Assembly: GCA_963826515.1 (NCBI GenBank)
Contig: CAWGXI010000018.1
Coordinates: 62,001-126,000 of the forward strand
Reading direction: 5' to 3'
Source: DATFVJ01 sp963826515
GTDB lineage: Bacteria; Actinomycetota; Actinomycetes; Streptosporangiales; Streptosporangiaceae
DNA: 64,000 bases
Shown: piece by piece, positions 1 through 7,886 of the stretch
Position numbering within the stretch: position 1 is the stretch's first letter
How the letters are laid out: each line of letters opens with the position of its first letter
Made by a program: the position numbers and the translations under genes
The notes under the pieces: generated by a model
Database searches by the model: none
The model's input: the letters and a program-made list of their open reading frames with translations, nothing else
What the model was told of the DNA's origin: nothing

Positions 1-392
1 ATGACCCGGTGCCCAACCTGCCCCCGGCGGATCCCGCTGGCTGGCTCAACAACTATTCCGGCCACTTCGGCACCGACCCGACCACGCCCCAGTTCGGCGG
101 CAACGACTTCGCCGCCAGCTACGCGCCCGGCACACCCAGCGGGTTCGACCCGTTCTACTACGCCACCCTCAAGGCCCACTCCAGCTACTGGGATCCCAAA
201 TCGGATTCGCTGCTGAACATGGCTCACATCGTCGACGGGCAGTACAACGCGGTGACGCTAGTGCCGCACCCGGCGCCCCATCCGGTACCGGGGACGGCCC
301 CTACGCCACCGCCTGCCTACGCCGGCCCGCAAGGCGCGATGCCGCGGCCCAGCCCCCAGCCGCAGCCGCCGCCATCTGGAGCCGGACGATGA
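1..392 (+). CDS. C-terminal part of DUF1023-type alpha/beta hydrolase (partial)
   Basis: The reading frame (first full codon at base 3) enters from outside the window and stops at 392. Near the end lies YWDPKSDSLLNMAHIVDG, preceded by a glycine-rich stretch with FGGNDF. This resembles the end of actinobacterial alpha/beta hydrolases of the DUF1023 family, where a conserved YWD-x-S-x-S-L-x-N segment closes the domain; that assignment is from memory of the family. The last 45 or so residues are proline-rich and probably disordered. The catalytic serine would lie upstream of the window. The stop overlaps the next start by four bases (ATGA), so the two are likely cotranslated. DUF1023 proteins often have N-terminal helical WXG-like regions, not visible here. 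Confidence 0.6.
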   Translation, partial: DPVPNLPPADPAGWLNNYSGHFGTDPTTPQFGGNDFAASYAPGTPSGFDPFYYATLKAHSSYWDPKSDSLLNMAHIVDGQYNAVTLVPHPAPHPVPGTAPTPPPAYAGPQGAMPRPSPQPQPPPSGAGR

Positions 393-955
393 AGATCCGC
401 CCGGCCGCCGCGCACGGCACGCCGCCCAACCGCGGGAATTCACGGCCCGCGATCACCGGGGCATGCGCGCTGGTTCTGTTTCTGGCAGTTGCCGTTTCCG
501 GTTGTTCGGGGAGCAGCGTGAACCGTCATCCGACCATGACCCAGCAGCAGGCCGCTGCGCACGCTGAGCAGATCGTGCGCGATACGGCCGACGCCCTGAC
601 CCCGCGACCCACGCTGGAGATCTACCAGCCCGGATCCACGACCAGCGCCTGCCTGGACGACACCAACCCGCAGTCGGCCCAGGGCCTGGTCGTCGTCAGC
701 AGAACCTACTGGCTGCGCGGTATCCCGCACACCAGCAACACGGCCATCGGCGAGCAGGTCCTGCGGCTCTGGAAGCAGAAAGGCTGGGTGATCAACAGCA
801 CCAAGGGCATCGGCACCAGCGAACCCCAGATCACCGGCATCGCCAAGCCCTACGCGTTTGGGATCAACCTGGAATGGAGTTCAGACGGCTCGCTGTCGAT
901 CCAGGCCAGCTCGGTGTGCATCTGGCCCAATGGCACCCCTCCGCCTGCTAGCTGA
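389..955 (+). CDS. Putative secreted lipoprotein, unknown function
   Basis: 188 residues starting at an ATG that overlaps the upstream stop. A basic N-terminus is followed by a hydrophobic segment and a lipobox AVSGC near residue 39, so the mature protein should be a lipid-anchored exported protein. The remainder is mixed polar sequence with two further cysteines (in SACLDD and SSVCIW) that could form a disulfide. It contains TYWLRGIP and a C-terminal segment with alternating hydrophobic residues, reminiscent of small lipoproteins next to DUF1023 hydrolases. I do not recognise a named family. The tight overlap suggests an operon with the preceding hydrolase. Confidence 0.7.
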   Translation: MKIRPAAAHGTPPNRGNSRPAITGACALVLFLAVAVSGCSGSSVNRHPTMTQQQAAAHAEQIVRDTADALTPRPTLEIYQPGSTTSACLDDTNPQSAQGLVVVSRTYWLRGIPHTSNTAIGEQVLRLWKQKGWVINSTKGIGTSEPQITGIAKPYAFGINLEWSSDGSLSIQASSVCIWPNGTPPPAS

Positions 956-1426
956 CCGGTAATCCAGGGTCCTGATCATCCGCGTCCGCCGCCGGTGGGC
1001 AGGGATGCGTGGGAGCGGCTGACAGCGCGCCTGGCGGCCCGCCGTGTGCCTCATATCGTGCAAGGTCCAGTTGGTGCCCAGCAGCGCATTCGCCCGCTCC
1101 AGGGGACTTGACGCATCGCCCAGTACGTCAGCGGGCGATCCGCCCCGCGCAGGGCGCGCCAGACCGGCGTTCCCTCGATGCCGACTCTTCCGAGTTCGAT
1201 GCCGGGTTTCTGAAGATCTTCTGATTCAAGATCAAGGTCCGATCACCTCGGCGGCGCACACTTCCCCGTGAGCGTGGCGAACACTCGCCTCCCGCCTATG
1301 GCGAAGATGACGATGGCTCCCACGGCACTTGATTAAGGGAACCGTAGTCTGATGGACCTAACCGCAGCGTAGGGCCGCCGTCGCGATCTCTGAGGTCACC
1401 GTGGCAGCAAACATCTTCGGTGTGAT
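956..1426. other. Gene-free stretch
   Basis: No open frame here has a recognisable domain, convincing ribosome binding site or coding-like composition. No repeat or strong hairpin was noticed. Confidence 0.5.
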
Positions 1427-1624
1427 TGGGCTGGACGGACACAACGACGGCTCGCCCACCTCGAACGCGTCGGCGACCGGCGCATAGAAACCTACCTGGA
1501 CCTACTGAAATGGCTCGACTGTGCCGAGGCTCAAGCTCGGCGGGTCGAGGGGGCGCTCACGGGCCATGGCCAGCCAGCGGTCAGCAATCAAGCTCGGGAC
1601 GAGGCAGGCACTTGCCGCGGGTGA
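1427..1624 (+). pseudogene. Decayed gene fragment (helical, unknown)
   Basis: An open frame of about 65 codons without a start codon ends at TGA 1622-1624. It encodes an amphipathic stretch containing HLERVGDRRIETYLDLLKW followed by a charged tail. The segment looks like real protein, but no start, partner domain or family could be assigned. It overlaps the end of another decayed frame on the opposite strand, which fits a gene remnant rather than a functional gene. Confidence 0.3.
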
Positions 1625-1736
1625 AGTCCCAAGTGCTGTTCCCGTAGGTGAAGTACTCCACGATGCGGTACGGGCCTGTTCAGGTAGACCGTGATGGTCG
1701 CGTGGTCGCCGCGCAGTCTGATGGTCAGGCCCAATC
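1581..1736 (-). pseudogene. Decayed gene 3' end with internal frameshift
   Basis: On the minus strand, about 20 codons containing LTIRLRGDHATITVYLN continue, after a one-base frame change near 1680, into RIVEYFTYGNSTWDFTRGK and a short tail that stops at 1581-1583. The two halves read together as a beta-rich domain end, whereas neither frame alone is convincing. No start or upstream domain remains. Family unknown. Confidence 0.35.
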
Positions 1737-1746
1737 GCCCTGCGCC

Positions 1747-1813
1747 GGGCGGTGGCGCGGCTGAGCCACGCCCCATCCGTGCGCGCTCGGGCGGTGGCGC
1801 GGCTGAGTCACGC
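1747..1813. repeat. Two 25-bp direct repeats, 42-bp period
   Basis: Two 25-base copies starting gggcggtggcgcggctgag occupy 1747-1771 and 1789-1813 and differ at one base. They lie just downstream of the stop of the second DUF202 gene. Confidence 0.6.
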
Positions 1814-1837
1814 TCATCGCCGTGCGCCGCGGCCGTC

Positions 1838-2131
1838 TCAGGTCCACGGGAGCGCGACCGCGAGCGTCACCAGCGCCACCGCTGTGACCCCTACAGTGAT
1901 CAACAGCAGTCGCCTGGGCCGGTCGGCCTCGTTTTCCGCGTCCCTGAGCAGGTGGCCCAGCCACCAGATCAGCGGGCTGATGGCGACCACGATGAGGCCT
2001 GCCGCGATATTGGACTTGAGGATGGCACCGCCGACCGCGGCGAACGAGATGGCGGTCCTGGTCCAGGCCAGCTCGGTTCTCTCCTCGGCCAGGCCCGGAT
2101 GGATCTCCTCGGGATCGTCGGGTGGCGCCAT
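1838..2131 (-). CDS. DUF202 (YidH-like) membrane protein
   Basis: 97 residues. The N-terminus carries EERTELAWTRTAISFAAVG, the hallmark of DUF202 membrane proteins (E-R-T-x-L-A-W-x-R-T), followed by about three hydrophobic segments and a basic loop. Function of the family is unknown; members are small inner-membrane proteins. Its ATG (2129-2131) overlaps by one base the stop of the upstream DUF202 gene on the same strand, so translation is probably coupled. The two proteins are paralogous but not close and may form a hetero-oligomer, which is inference. Confidence 0.85.
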   Translation of the reverse strand: MAPPDDPEEIHPGLAEERTELAWTRTAISFAAVGGAILKSNIAAGLIVVAISPLIWWLGHLLRDAENEADRPRRLLLITVGVTAVALVTLAVALPWT

Positions 2132-2616
2132 CAGTGCTTCAGTACGGCGGACATTATGACCACGACCGCGGCCACGACCGACAGGCAGGTGATCGTCACC
2201 GCCAGGATCCGCGGCAGCAACGAGCGGGGCAGCGGCTCACTGCGGCGAAGCGCCTGCTGGCAACGCACCCAATCGCTGTAACTTGCCACCGAGATGACAG
2301 CGCCGAGCACGATGAGCGGCACGCCGAGGAGGTGACGGCCCCACGGGACGCCAGGGAACGGCGGCAGGAGCTGGACAATCGCGAGGCCCCCGACGACAAA
2401 GGCGAGCGCTGTGCGCGTCCAGGCCAGAAAGGTGCGCTCGTTCGCGAAGGTGAACCGGGCGTCAGGCTCGGTCTGGCCGCCGCCTCCCGATTCGGCGGCA
2501 CCTTCGGCGGGGCCGGCACCTTCGGCAGTGCCGACTTCTTCGGCGGGGTCGGCGGGGCCAGCAGGGTCGGCAGGGCCAGCAGGGTCGGCAGGGTCGGTGG
2601 CGCCCGTCACTTCCAC
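2131..2616 (-). CDS. DUF202 (YidH-like) membrane protein with acidic repeat N-terminus
   Basis: 161 residues. The first 40 or so are a low-complexity acidic Asp-Pro-Ala-Gly/Asp-Pro-Ala-Glu tract encoded by degenerate 9-15 bp repeats. It is followed by FANERTFLAWTRTALAFVVG, the DUF202 signature, then three membrane segments. The family's usual length is 100-130 residues, so the N-terminal extension is extra. It is the first gene of a coupled two-gene unit with the 97-residue DUF202 protein. No regulatory site was recognised upstream. Confidence 0.85.
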   Translation of the reverse strand: MEVTGATDPADPAGPADPAGPADPAEEVGTAEGAGPAEGAAESGGGGQTEPDARFTFANERTFLAWTRTALAFVVGGLAIVQLLPPFPGVPWGRHLLGVPLIVLGAVISVASYSDWVRCQQALRRSEPLPRSLLPRILAVTITCLSVVAAVVVIMSAVLKH

Positions 2617-2739
2617 CCCCTTCCCGCGCTGAATATGAGCGCGTCAGCCCCCGGTAGGACGAAGTGCGCGACGACCCCGAGGGAGATCCGCTGCTCACGC
2701 TCGCCGATGCGGGCGTCGTTCGCAACCTGACTCGCCATC

Positions 2740-2815
2740 AACATCATCCGGGCTGGCGCGCAGCATCAGCCGGCTGGCGGACAACGTCAGCTAGCTGGCG
2801 GATGTCGCCGCTGGC
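2740..2815. repeat. Short imperfect tandem repeat
   Basis: Near-identical units containing cagccggctggcgga and cagctagctggcgga repeat about every 20-24 bp upstream of the GPP34 remnant. On the minus strand they would read as RQLADVVRQPADAARQPG, but no gene is supported there. Confidence 0.4.
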
Positions 2816-2863
2816 ACCGCGGTCCCATGATTGGAAGGTCCCGGCCGCCACGGAGCTGAACAG

Positions 2864-3075
2864 ATGACCATTCACCAGACTCTGCTTACCGCGATCTACC
2901 TGCTGGCATACGACACAAAGAAGAACAAGCTCGCCAAGAAGGCGTGGCTCGACTATCTGGTGCACCGCGCCGCGCTCAGCGAACTGGCCCTCGACGGCTA
3001 CCTACAGCCATCGGCGGGCACGCACAGGCCACGGCCGTCGGCGAGCTGGCAGGCCGTCCCTGGTGCGCCCCGGCG
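2864..3075 (+). pseudogene. GPP34-family (Golgi phosphoprotein 3-like) gene, truncated and frameshifted
   Basis: An ATG at 2864 (GGAG nearby) opens a frame whose first residues include LLTAIYLLAYDTKKNKLAKK and then LDYLVHRAALSELALDGYL, matching the N-terminal helices of bacterial GPP34 phosphoinositide-binding-like proteins, which usually run 200-230 residues. After DGYL the frame loses similarity; shifting frame recovers IGGHAQATAVGELAGRP, which fits continuation of the same protein. The rest of the family domain is missing. I read this as a broken gene with at least one frame change and a 3' truncation. Confidence 0.5.
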
Positions 3076-3119
3076 AACCGTTACGGTAACGCTCGAAGAA
3101 CACCATGGAATGTTTAGGC

Positions 3120-3449
3120 CACCGGCCGGCGTTGTCGTGTATAGTCGCTATAGCAGCGTTCCCCCGCAGCAGGGGTCGCTGCCTCTGTGAGAGGTTTCAA
3201 GCAGCTCCGCCGATAGGCCGACGATTTTCGGGCGAGGCGTTGAGCTTCTGCCAAAGAGTAGCGGTTCCCGCTCCGGTACTTGGTGGCGCGTACTCGATGA
3301 CGCAGTATCCGATGACGCGGTATTTGACGACGCAGCATTTGGTGTAGCGGCACTCGGTTCTGAAGTGCTGGACACGTCCGTATCTTCCGCGCCGAGACGG
3401 CGCGTTCTCTCGCGTATCCAAAATTACGCTTGGAAAGGAAATCACCTGT
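3120..3449 (+). promoter_or_regulatory. Long leader of rho with repeated motif
   Basis: About 330 bases precede the rho start, with lower GC than their neighbours. Around 3291-3345 a 15-base unit (ta-nnn-gatgacgcag type) is repeated about three times. TATA-like hexamers occur near 3139 and 3148 but no clean -35/-10 pair is evident. Rho genes in other bacteria are autoregulated through their leaders (established for E. coli); whether this leader does so is inference. The rho ribosome binding site is GGAAAGG at 3434-3440. Confidence 0.35.
3297..3347 (+). CDS. Possible 16-residue leader peptide upstream of rho
   Basis: ATG 3297 to TAG 3347 encodes MTQYPMTRYLTTQHLV, a repetitive peptide (M-T-Q-Y-P / M-T-R-Y-L / T-T-Q-H-L) produced by the 15-base repeats in the leader. 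The start has only a weak GGTGG upstream. E. coli rho is preceded by a short leader reading frame (rhoL); analogy is the only reason to list this. Confidence 0.2.
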   Translation: MTQYPMTRYLTTQHLV

Positions 3450-4664
3450 ATGACAACAATCACTCAGCAGCGCGCGACCCAGTCGCGTCCTGCCCAAACC
3501 CAGGAACCCCCGCTGACCCGTGTGTCGGGAATCCTCGACATCAATGACGCCCACGGGTTCGTCCGAACCCACGGTTACCAGCTTGGCCCTGACGACGTCT
3601 ACCTAACCACTGCCCAGGTCCGGCAGTACGGACTGCGCAAGGGCGATCACGTGGAGGGTGCCGCCCGGCCTGCCCGACAGGGCAAGGCGCGGGAGAAGTT
3701 CGGCGCACTTGTCCGCGTCGATACTGTCAACGGCGTCGACGCCGACCGCGCGATGGCGCGTCCCGACTTCGCCGACCTGACACCTCTGTACCCGCAGCAG
3801 CGCCTTCGGCTTGAGTCTCCGGGCTCGCCGACGACGCGGATCATCGACCTGATGACCCCGATCGGCAAAGGCCAGCGTGGTCTCATCGTGTCCCCGCCGA
3901 AAGCAGGTAAGACGATGGTGCTGCAGGCGATCGCCGCGGCCATCGCCGCCAACCATCCCGAGGTGCACCTGATGGTCGTGCTCGTTGGCGAGCGGCCAGA
4001 AGAGGTCACCGACCTGCAGCGTTCTGTGCGCGGCGAGGTCATCTACTCCACCTTCGATCAGCCCGCCTCCGATCACGTCATGGTCGCGGAACTGGCGATC
4101 GAACGCGCCAAGCGGTTGGTCGAACTGGGCCGGGACGTCGTCGTCCTGCTCGATTCCATCACCCGGCTTGGCCGCGCCTACAACATCATCGCCCCGTCGA
4201 GCAGCCGCATCCTGGCCGGGGGAGTGGCGACGAGCGCCCTCTACCCGCCGCGCAAGTTCCTCGGCGCCGCAAGGAACATCGAGTACGGTGGCTCGCTGAC
4301 CATCCTGTCCACCGCGCTTGTGGAAACCGGTTCGCGGATGGACGACGTGTTCTTCGAGGAGTTCAAGGGAACCGGGAACATGGAGCTTCGGCTGCGCCGC
4401 GAGCTCGCGGAAAAGCGCATCTTTCCCGCCATCGACGTGGTGCCCTCAAGCACCCGCAGGGACGACTTGCTGATGTCGGCCGAAGAACGAGACGCGGTCG
4501 TCAAGCTGCGCCGGGTACTTGCGGGGCTCGACGCGCAGCAGGCGCTCGAACTCCTGCTGGACAAGACACGCGAAACCTCATCAAATGCTGAGTTCCTTCG
4601 CCAGATCCAGGGTGGCGGCGACCGCGTGCCCTTGCGCGCCGCCCGCAACGGCTCCAGCGCCTAG
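3450..4664 (+). CDS. rho: Transcription termination factor Rho, short divergent form
   Basis: 404 residues. Rho is a hexameric RNA-dependent ATPase that ends transcription. Residues about 24-95 form the cold-shock-like RNA-binding domain (SGILDINDAHGFVRT). The ATPase follows: Walker A PPKAGKT at 149-155, GERPEEVTDLQR at 180-191, Walker B VVVLLDSITRLGRAYN, R-loop region GGVATSALYPPRKFLGAARN and the highly conserved EEFKGTGNMEL. Most actinobacterial Rho proteins have a long insert-bearing N-terminus; this one lacks it and also lacks an evident N-terminal helical Rho_N domain. Two normally acidic positions are altered: the residue before the catalytic Glu is Gly-180 (usually Asp, as in DERPEEV), and GGVD is GGVA. 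It may be a second, specialised Rho. Start supported by GGAAAGG about 9 bases upstream. Confidence 0.93.
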   Translation: MTTITQQRATQSRPAQTQEPPLTRVSGILDINDAHGFVRTHGYQLGPDDVYLTTAQVRQYGLRKGDHVEGAARPARQGKAREKFGALVRVDTVNGVDADRAMARPDFADLTPLYPQQRLRLESPGSPTTRIIDLMTPIGKGQRGLIVSPPKAGKTMVLQAIAAAIAANHPEVHLMVVLVGERPEEVTDLQRSVRGEVIYSTFDQPASDHVMVAELAIERAKRLVELGRDVVVLLDSITRLGRAYNIIAPSSSRILAGGVATSALYPPRKFLGAARNIEYGGSLTILSTALVETGSRMDDVFFEEFKGTGNMELRLRRELAEKRIFPAIDVVPSSTRRDDLLMSAEERDAVVKLRRVLAGLDAQQALELLLDKTRETSSNAEFLRQIQGGGDRVPLRAARNGSSA

Positions 4665-5069
4665 CTGTCCCTGGCCATCAGGCCCCAGCCACCGCCCGCC
4701 CCGGCACCGCCCCGGTGGAGGAGGTCAGCCGAGCCGGCTCGATCCCCGGGATCGTCAAGATCACCCGCGGCCGTGACGCGCAATGGGCCATCATGGGTCG
4801 TATTTGACCCGTAACGGGCCATCATGGGCCGGCCACAGGCCCAGGCGTGCCAACGGGTATTGACGCCGGCGGCAGCACGCGCACACCGCAGTCTCATTCA
4901 CCGCACCGGCCCCAGGGTCATGGGAGCTTTACACGCCACTGGCCGAGCGGGGATTTGCTGGTACGGCGCCCGGCTGGGAAGATCGGTGCGCTGCCGGACT
5001 CGGGGCCCGGCTGATCAACTGGGCACTGCCGAGCAGCTAACCGGGCATCGCACACAGCGGGAGGCGCTG
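4665..5069. other. Intergenic stretch with a small hairpin and duplicated 13-mer
   Basis: No gene recognised. The 13-mer gggccatcatggg occurs at 4785-4797 and 4816-4828. Between them GGGTC (4795-4799) and GACCC (4806-4810) can pair into a small stem. It could be part of a terminator for rho but is weak and lies 130 bases after the stop. Confidence 0.35.
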
Positions 5070-5594
5070 GTGGGGGCAATCCCGGCAGGTGAACCGGAGC
5101 CCGTCACACCGACTCAGGCCCGTAGCAGACGGCGGGCCGCGGGCATATACGGCACGATCATCACCGCGGCGATTCTCGCCGCCGCCGGGGCTCACCTGCC
5201 GACGCTGCCATTGGCGGTCTCGGTGGTAGTCACGCTGCTGGTGTACTGGGTGGCCGAGGAATACGCCGAACTTCTGGCTGAGCAGGTCGAGGGCGGCCGC
5301 TTGCCGACATGGCCGCGCATTCGCGCGGCGCTCGCGGCCACCTGGCCGATGGTCACCGCCTCCTACCTGCCGCTGCTTGCGCTCGTGCTCGCCGCGGTTG
5401 CCGGCGCCTCGCTTGCGGCCGCCGCCAACACCGGGCTCACGGTTGCCGTGGTGCTGCTCGTCATCCACGCCTGGTCGGCCGGCCGCGCTGCCCATCTGCA
5501 GGGACGCCAGCTACTTGTCATCACGTCGGTCGCGGCCGTTTTGGGGATCGTGATGGTTCTGCTCAAGGACGTGGTCCTCATCTACCTGCACTGA
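5070..5594 (+). CDS. Integral membrane protein, unknown function
   Basis: 174 residues from GTG 5070, chosen because GGGAGG lies about seven bases upstream and because coding-like sequence begins there; the open frame extends further upstream without support. Hydrophobic segments suggest four to five membrane helices, starting with IYGTIITAAILAAAGAHLP and ending at IVMVLLKDVVLIYLH. A charged loop with EEYAELLAEQVEGGRLP lies between helices two and three. I do not recognise the family, although similar small multi-pass proteins are common in actinomycetes. No operon partner is apparent. Confidence 0.65.
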   Translation: MGAIPAGEPEPVTPTQARSRRRAAGIYGTIITAAILAAAGAHLPTLPLAVSVVVTLLVYWVAEEYAELLAEQVEGGRLPTWPRIRAALAATWPMVTASYLPLLALVLAAVAGASLAAAANTGLTVAVVLLVIHAWSAGRAAHLQGRQLLVITSVAAVLGIVMVLLKDVVLIYLH

Positions 5595-5608
5595 GCTACC
5601 CGGCACCC

Positions 5609-5766
5609 GTTAAGGCTGTGCCAGCCCGGGAGACGACCCCCCGGAACCCGCGCTTGCGCCGCGGGCGGCGCGCCGCGCGGCGGCCGTTAAGGCTGTGCCG
5701 GCCCGGGGGGAACGACCCCCCCGGAACCCCCCGCTTGCGCCGCGGGCGGCGCGCCACGCGGCAGCC
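5609..5766. repeat. Tandem duplication of about 77-81 bp
   Basis: Two copies begin gttaaggctgtgcc at 5609 and 5686; each continues through a C-run and a GC-rich segment containing cgcttgcgccgcgggcgg. A third copy starts (attaagg, 5767) but degenerates. It lies between the membrane protein and the transglycosylase genes. Confidence 0.8.
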
Positions 5767-5912
5767 ATTAAGGATAATTGGCCGACCGGCGACCTGCATG
5801 CGGCTGCGCCGTGGGCGTTTCTGTGCCGTTTATTGGCTATGTTCGAAAGCGCGGGCACCAGGCGGGCCCGCGCCCGGCGGATCGTCCCCCAACCAACCGT
5901 GGAGCGATAGGA

Positions 5913-6761
5913 ATGACAGTGCGCGAACCGGCATCGGCCAGCGGGCCTGGTCACGCGCGGGGCGGTGCCGGCGGCCCGTCCTGGCGGCCGCCTGGTGGCA
6001 GGCGCGGTCCCCGCCGGCCGGTACGCCGCGGTCGCCGGCTGCTCCGCTGGCTGGCGATGGCCGTCGCGGCCGTGATCCTGCTCGGGCTTGTCGCGTTCGG
6101 CGGGCTGCTCGCTGTCACGCCTTCCGCAGGCAACGCGCAAGAACTGGCGCGGGCACAAGACCGGGCCCATCACTCCGCCTATCCGGGCGCGCCGGTCCCC
6201 GCGCGTTTCGCCGCATCCCTCGTCGCCACCGAGGATCACAGGTTCTACTCCGAGCCGGGGATCGACGTGTTCGCGGTCGGCCGGGTGATCATGGGCAGCG
6301 TGACCGGCGGCGGTGACCAGGGCGGCGCGACGCTGTACCAGCAGTTGGCCAAGTTGCTCTACCCGTCGGCGGGTTCTGGGACGGCGGCCAAGGCGGAGCA
6401 GGCAGCCCTCGCCGTCAAGCTTGACCAGGCCTACACCAAGGCGCAGATCCTGCAGATGTACGCCGCAGTCGTCTATTTCGGCCACGGCTACTACGGCCTG
6501 GACGCCGCCAGTTGCGGCTATTTCGGGCAGCAGCCCGCCGAACTTTCCTGGGCGCAGGCGGCCATGCTCGCGGGCCTGGTGCTCGCACCGTCGGCTGACA
6601 ATCCGGTCGATCATCCTGCCAAGGCCAGGGCGCGCGAACAGCACGTGCTCGGCCGGCTTGCCGCCACGCACGCCCTGACGAGTGCCCAGGCCGCGGCCGC
6701 ATTCGCGCATCCGCTGCAGCTGGCCGCGGGCGGGAAAGCAAGCTGCGCGAACCCGCTTTAG
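5913..6761 (+). CDS. Monofunctional peptidoglycan glycosyltransferase (GT51)
   Basis: 282 residues from ATG 5913 (GGAG eight bases upstream). It should polymerise lipid II into glycan strands at the outer face of the membrane. A basic Gly/Pro/Arg-rich cytoplasmic tail (1-43) precedes one membrane helix at about 44-67. The GT51 domain follows: VATEDHRFYSEPGIDVFAVG contains catalytic Glu-107 (E-D-x-x-F motif), then GGATLYQQLAKLLY, KAEQAALAVKLDQAYTKAQI with the second conserved Glu, and YFGHGYYGLDAASCGYFG. No transpeptidase domain follows, so it is of the MtgA-like monofunctional type, about the usual size. It stands alone between repeats and a divergent neighbour. Confidence 0.88.
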   Translation: MTVREPASASGPGHARGGAGGPSWRPPGGRRGPRRPVRRGRRLLRWLAMAVAAVILLGLVAFGGLLAVTPSAGNAQELARAQDRAHHSAYPGAPVPARFAASLVATEDHRFYSEPGIDVFAVGRVIMGSVTGGGDQGGATLYQQLAKLLYPSAGSGTAAKAEQAALAVKLDQAYTKAQILQMYAAVVYFGHGYYGLDAASCGYFGQQPAELSWAQAAMLAGLVLAPSADNPVDHPAKARAREQHVLGRLAATHALTSAQAAAAFAHPLQLAAGGKASCANPL

Positions 6762-6790
6762 CCGATGGCCGGCAGATGGCCGGCAGATGC

Positions 6791-7684
6791 TCAGGGATTA
6801 TCGCCAAGTGCCAGACGTGCCGCACTCACGTCCTCGCGCCCAAGCCCTTGCGCCACGGCGGCCTGCCACTGCCTGGACAGGGCCGTGAGCAGCGGGAGGT
6901 TGTCGCCGCGCGCCGCCTCGAGCGCCAGTTCGACGTCCTTGAGCGCCCACTGGAGCGGGAACTCGGGCTCGTAGTCCTGGTCGTCGATCTTGCGGAGCTT
7001 GGCAAGCGCCAGCGGCGCGGCCAGCGGGCCGCCCTCGAGGGCCTCGGTGAGTTGCCGTTGGTTCACGCCCAGGCGGTCCGCAAGTTCTGCGGCCTCGGCA
7101 ACCCCCTCGATCAGAATGGCCAGGTAGGCGTTGAGGACCATCTTCATCCGCGTTCCCTGACCGGCTTCGCCGAGCCAGACGGTCTTGCGGCCGAGAACGG
7201 AGAACACCGGCGCGAGCACCTTCTGGGCAGGCTCAGGTCCCGACGCGAGGATGCTCAGCTCGCCACGCTCGGCAGGGCCCTTGGTACCGGAAACTGGTGC
7301 GTCCACGAACGCGACATCGGGCCGCTGGACCGCCACCCGCCGGGCGATTTCGAGCGTTTCTTCCAAGCCGACGGTCGCCATCTGGGCCCACACGCAACCC
7401 TGGGCGAACCCGTCAATGGTGCCTTGATCAAAGATGACCGAGTTGATCGCCTCAGGGGTGGCCAGCATCGTGATCACCACGCGCGCGTCCTTAACAGCCT
7501 CGCGGGCCGAGCCGGCCCCGATTGCCCCGGCCGCCACGAGCGGTTCCACAGGTGCGGGCGACCGATCCCACACGCTGGTCCTGAACCCGGCGTCGAGCAG
7601 GTTCCTGGCCATCGCCGCACCCATGATGCCGGTCCCGATGACGGCGACGGACCTCGCATCACCTGGCTGATCTGAATGTGCCAT
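6791..7684 (-). CDS. NAD(P)-binding beta-hydroxyacid dehydrogenase (3-hydroxyisobutyrate dehydrogenase family)
   Basis: 297 residues from the ATG at 7684, supported by GGAAGG upstream. VAVIGTGIMGAAMARNLLDA (residues about 13-32) is the Rossmann dinucleotide site; FVDAPVSGTKGPAERGEL is the substrate-binding signature; GTRMKMVLNAYLA carries the catalytic lysine (G-x-x-x-K-x-x-x-N). Length is typical. Members oxidise 3-hydroxyisobutyrate, tartronate semialdehyde, succinate semialdehyde or imines, so substrate cannot be fixed. Genes elsewhere in the window for beta-alanine and methylmalonate-semialdehyde metabolism make a 3-hydroxyacid plausible, but it is not in their operons. Confidence 0.88.
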   Translation of the reverse strand: MAHSDQPGDARSVAVIGTGIMGAAMARNLLDAGFRTSVWDRSPAPVEPLVAAGAIGAGSAREAVKDARVVITMLATPEAINSVIFDQGTIDGFAQGCVWAQMATVGLEETLEIARRVAVQRPDVAFVDAPVSGTKGPAERGELSILASGPEPAQKVLAPVFSVLGRKTVWLGEAGQGTRMKMVLNAYLAILIEGVAEAAELADRLGVNQRQLTEALEGGPLAAPLALAKLRKIDDQDYEPEFPLQWALKDVELALEAARGDNLPLLTALSRQWQAAVAQGLGREDVSAARLALGDNP

Positions 7685-7886
7685 CCCGCACGTCCTTCCC
7701 GAAGCCGTGGCTGCACGTCCTCCCCCCGAACCAGTACCCGCTCGCAGCCGTCTGGGGTCGTCCCGGGCGCGGTTTGCCTTGGGTGCTCCCGCGCCCGCGT
7801 GAGACACGGGCCGCGTGGCATGAGCGAATCGGCACCAAAAGTGAGACACTGCATAGCGTCGGCAGCGATACGGCGGATTACGAACA

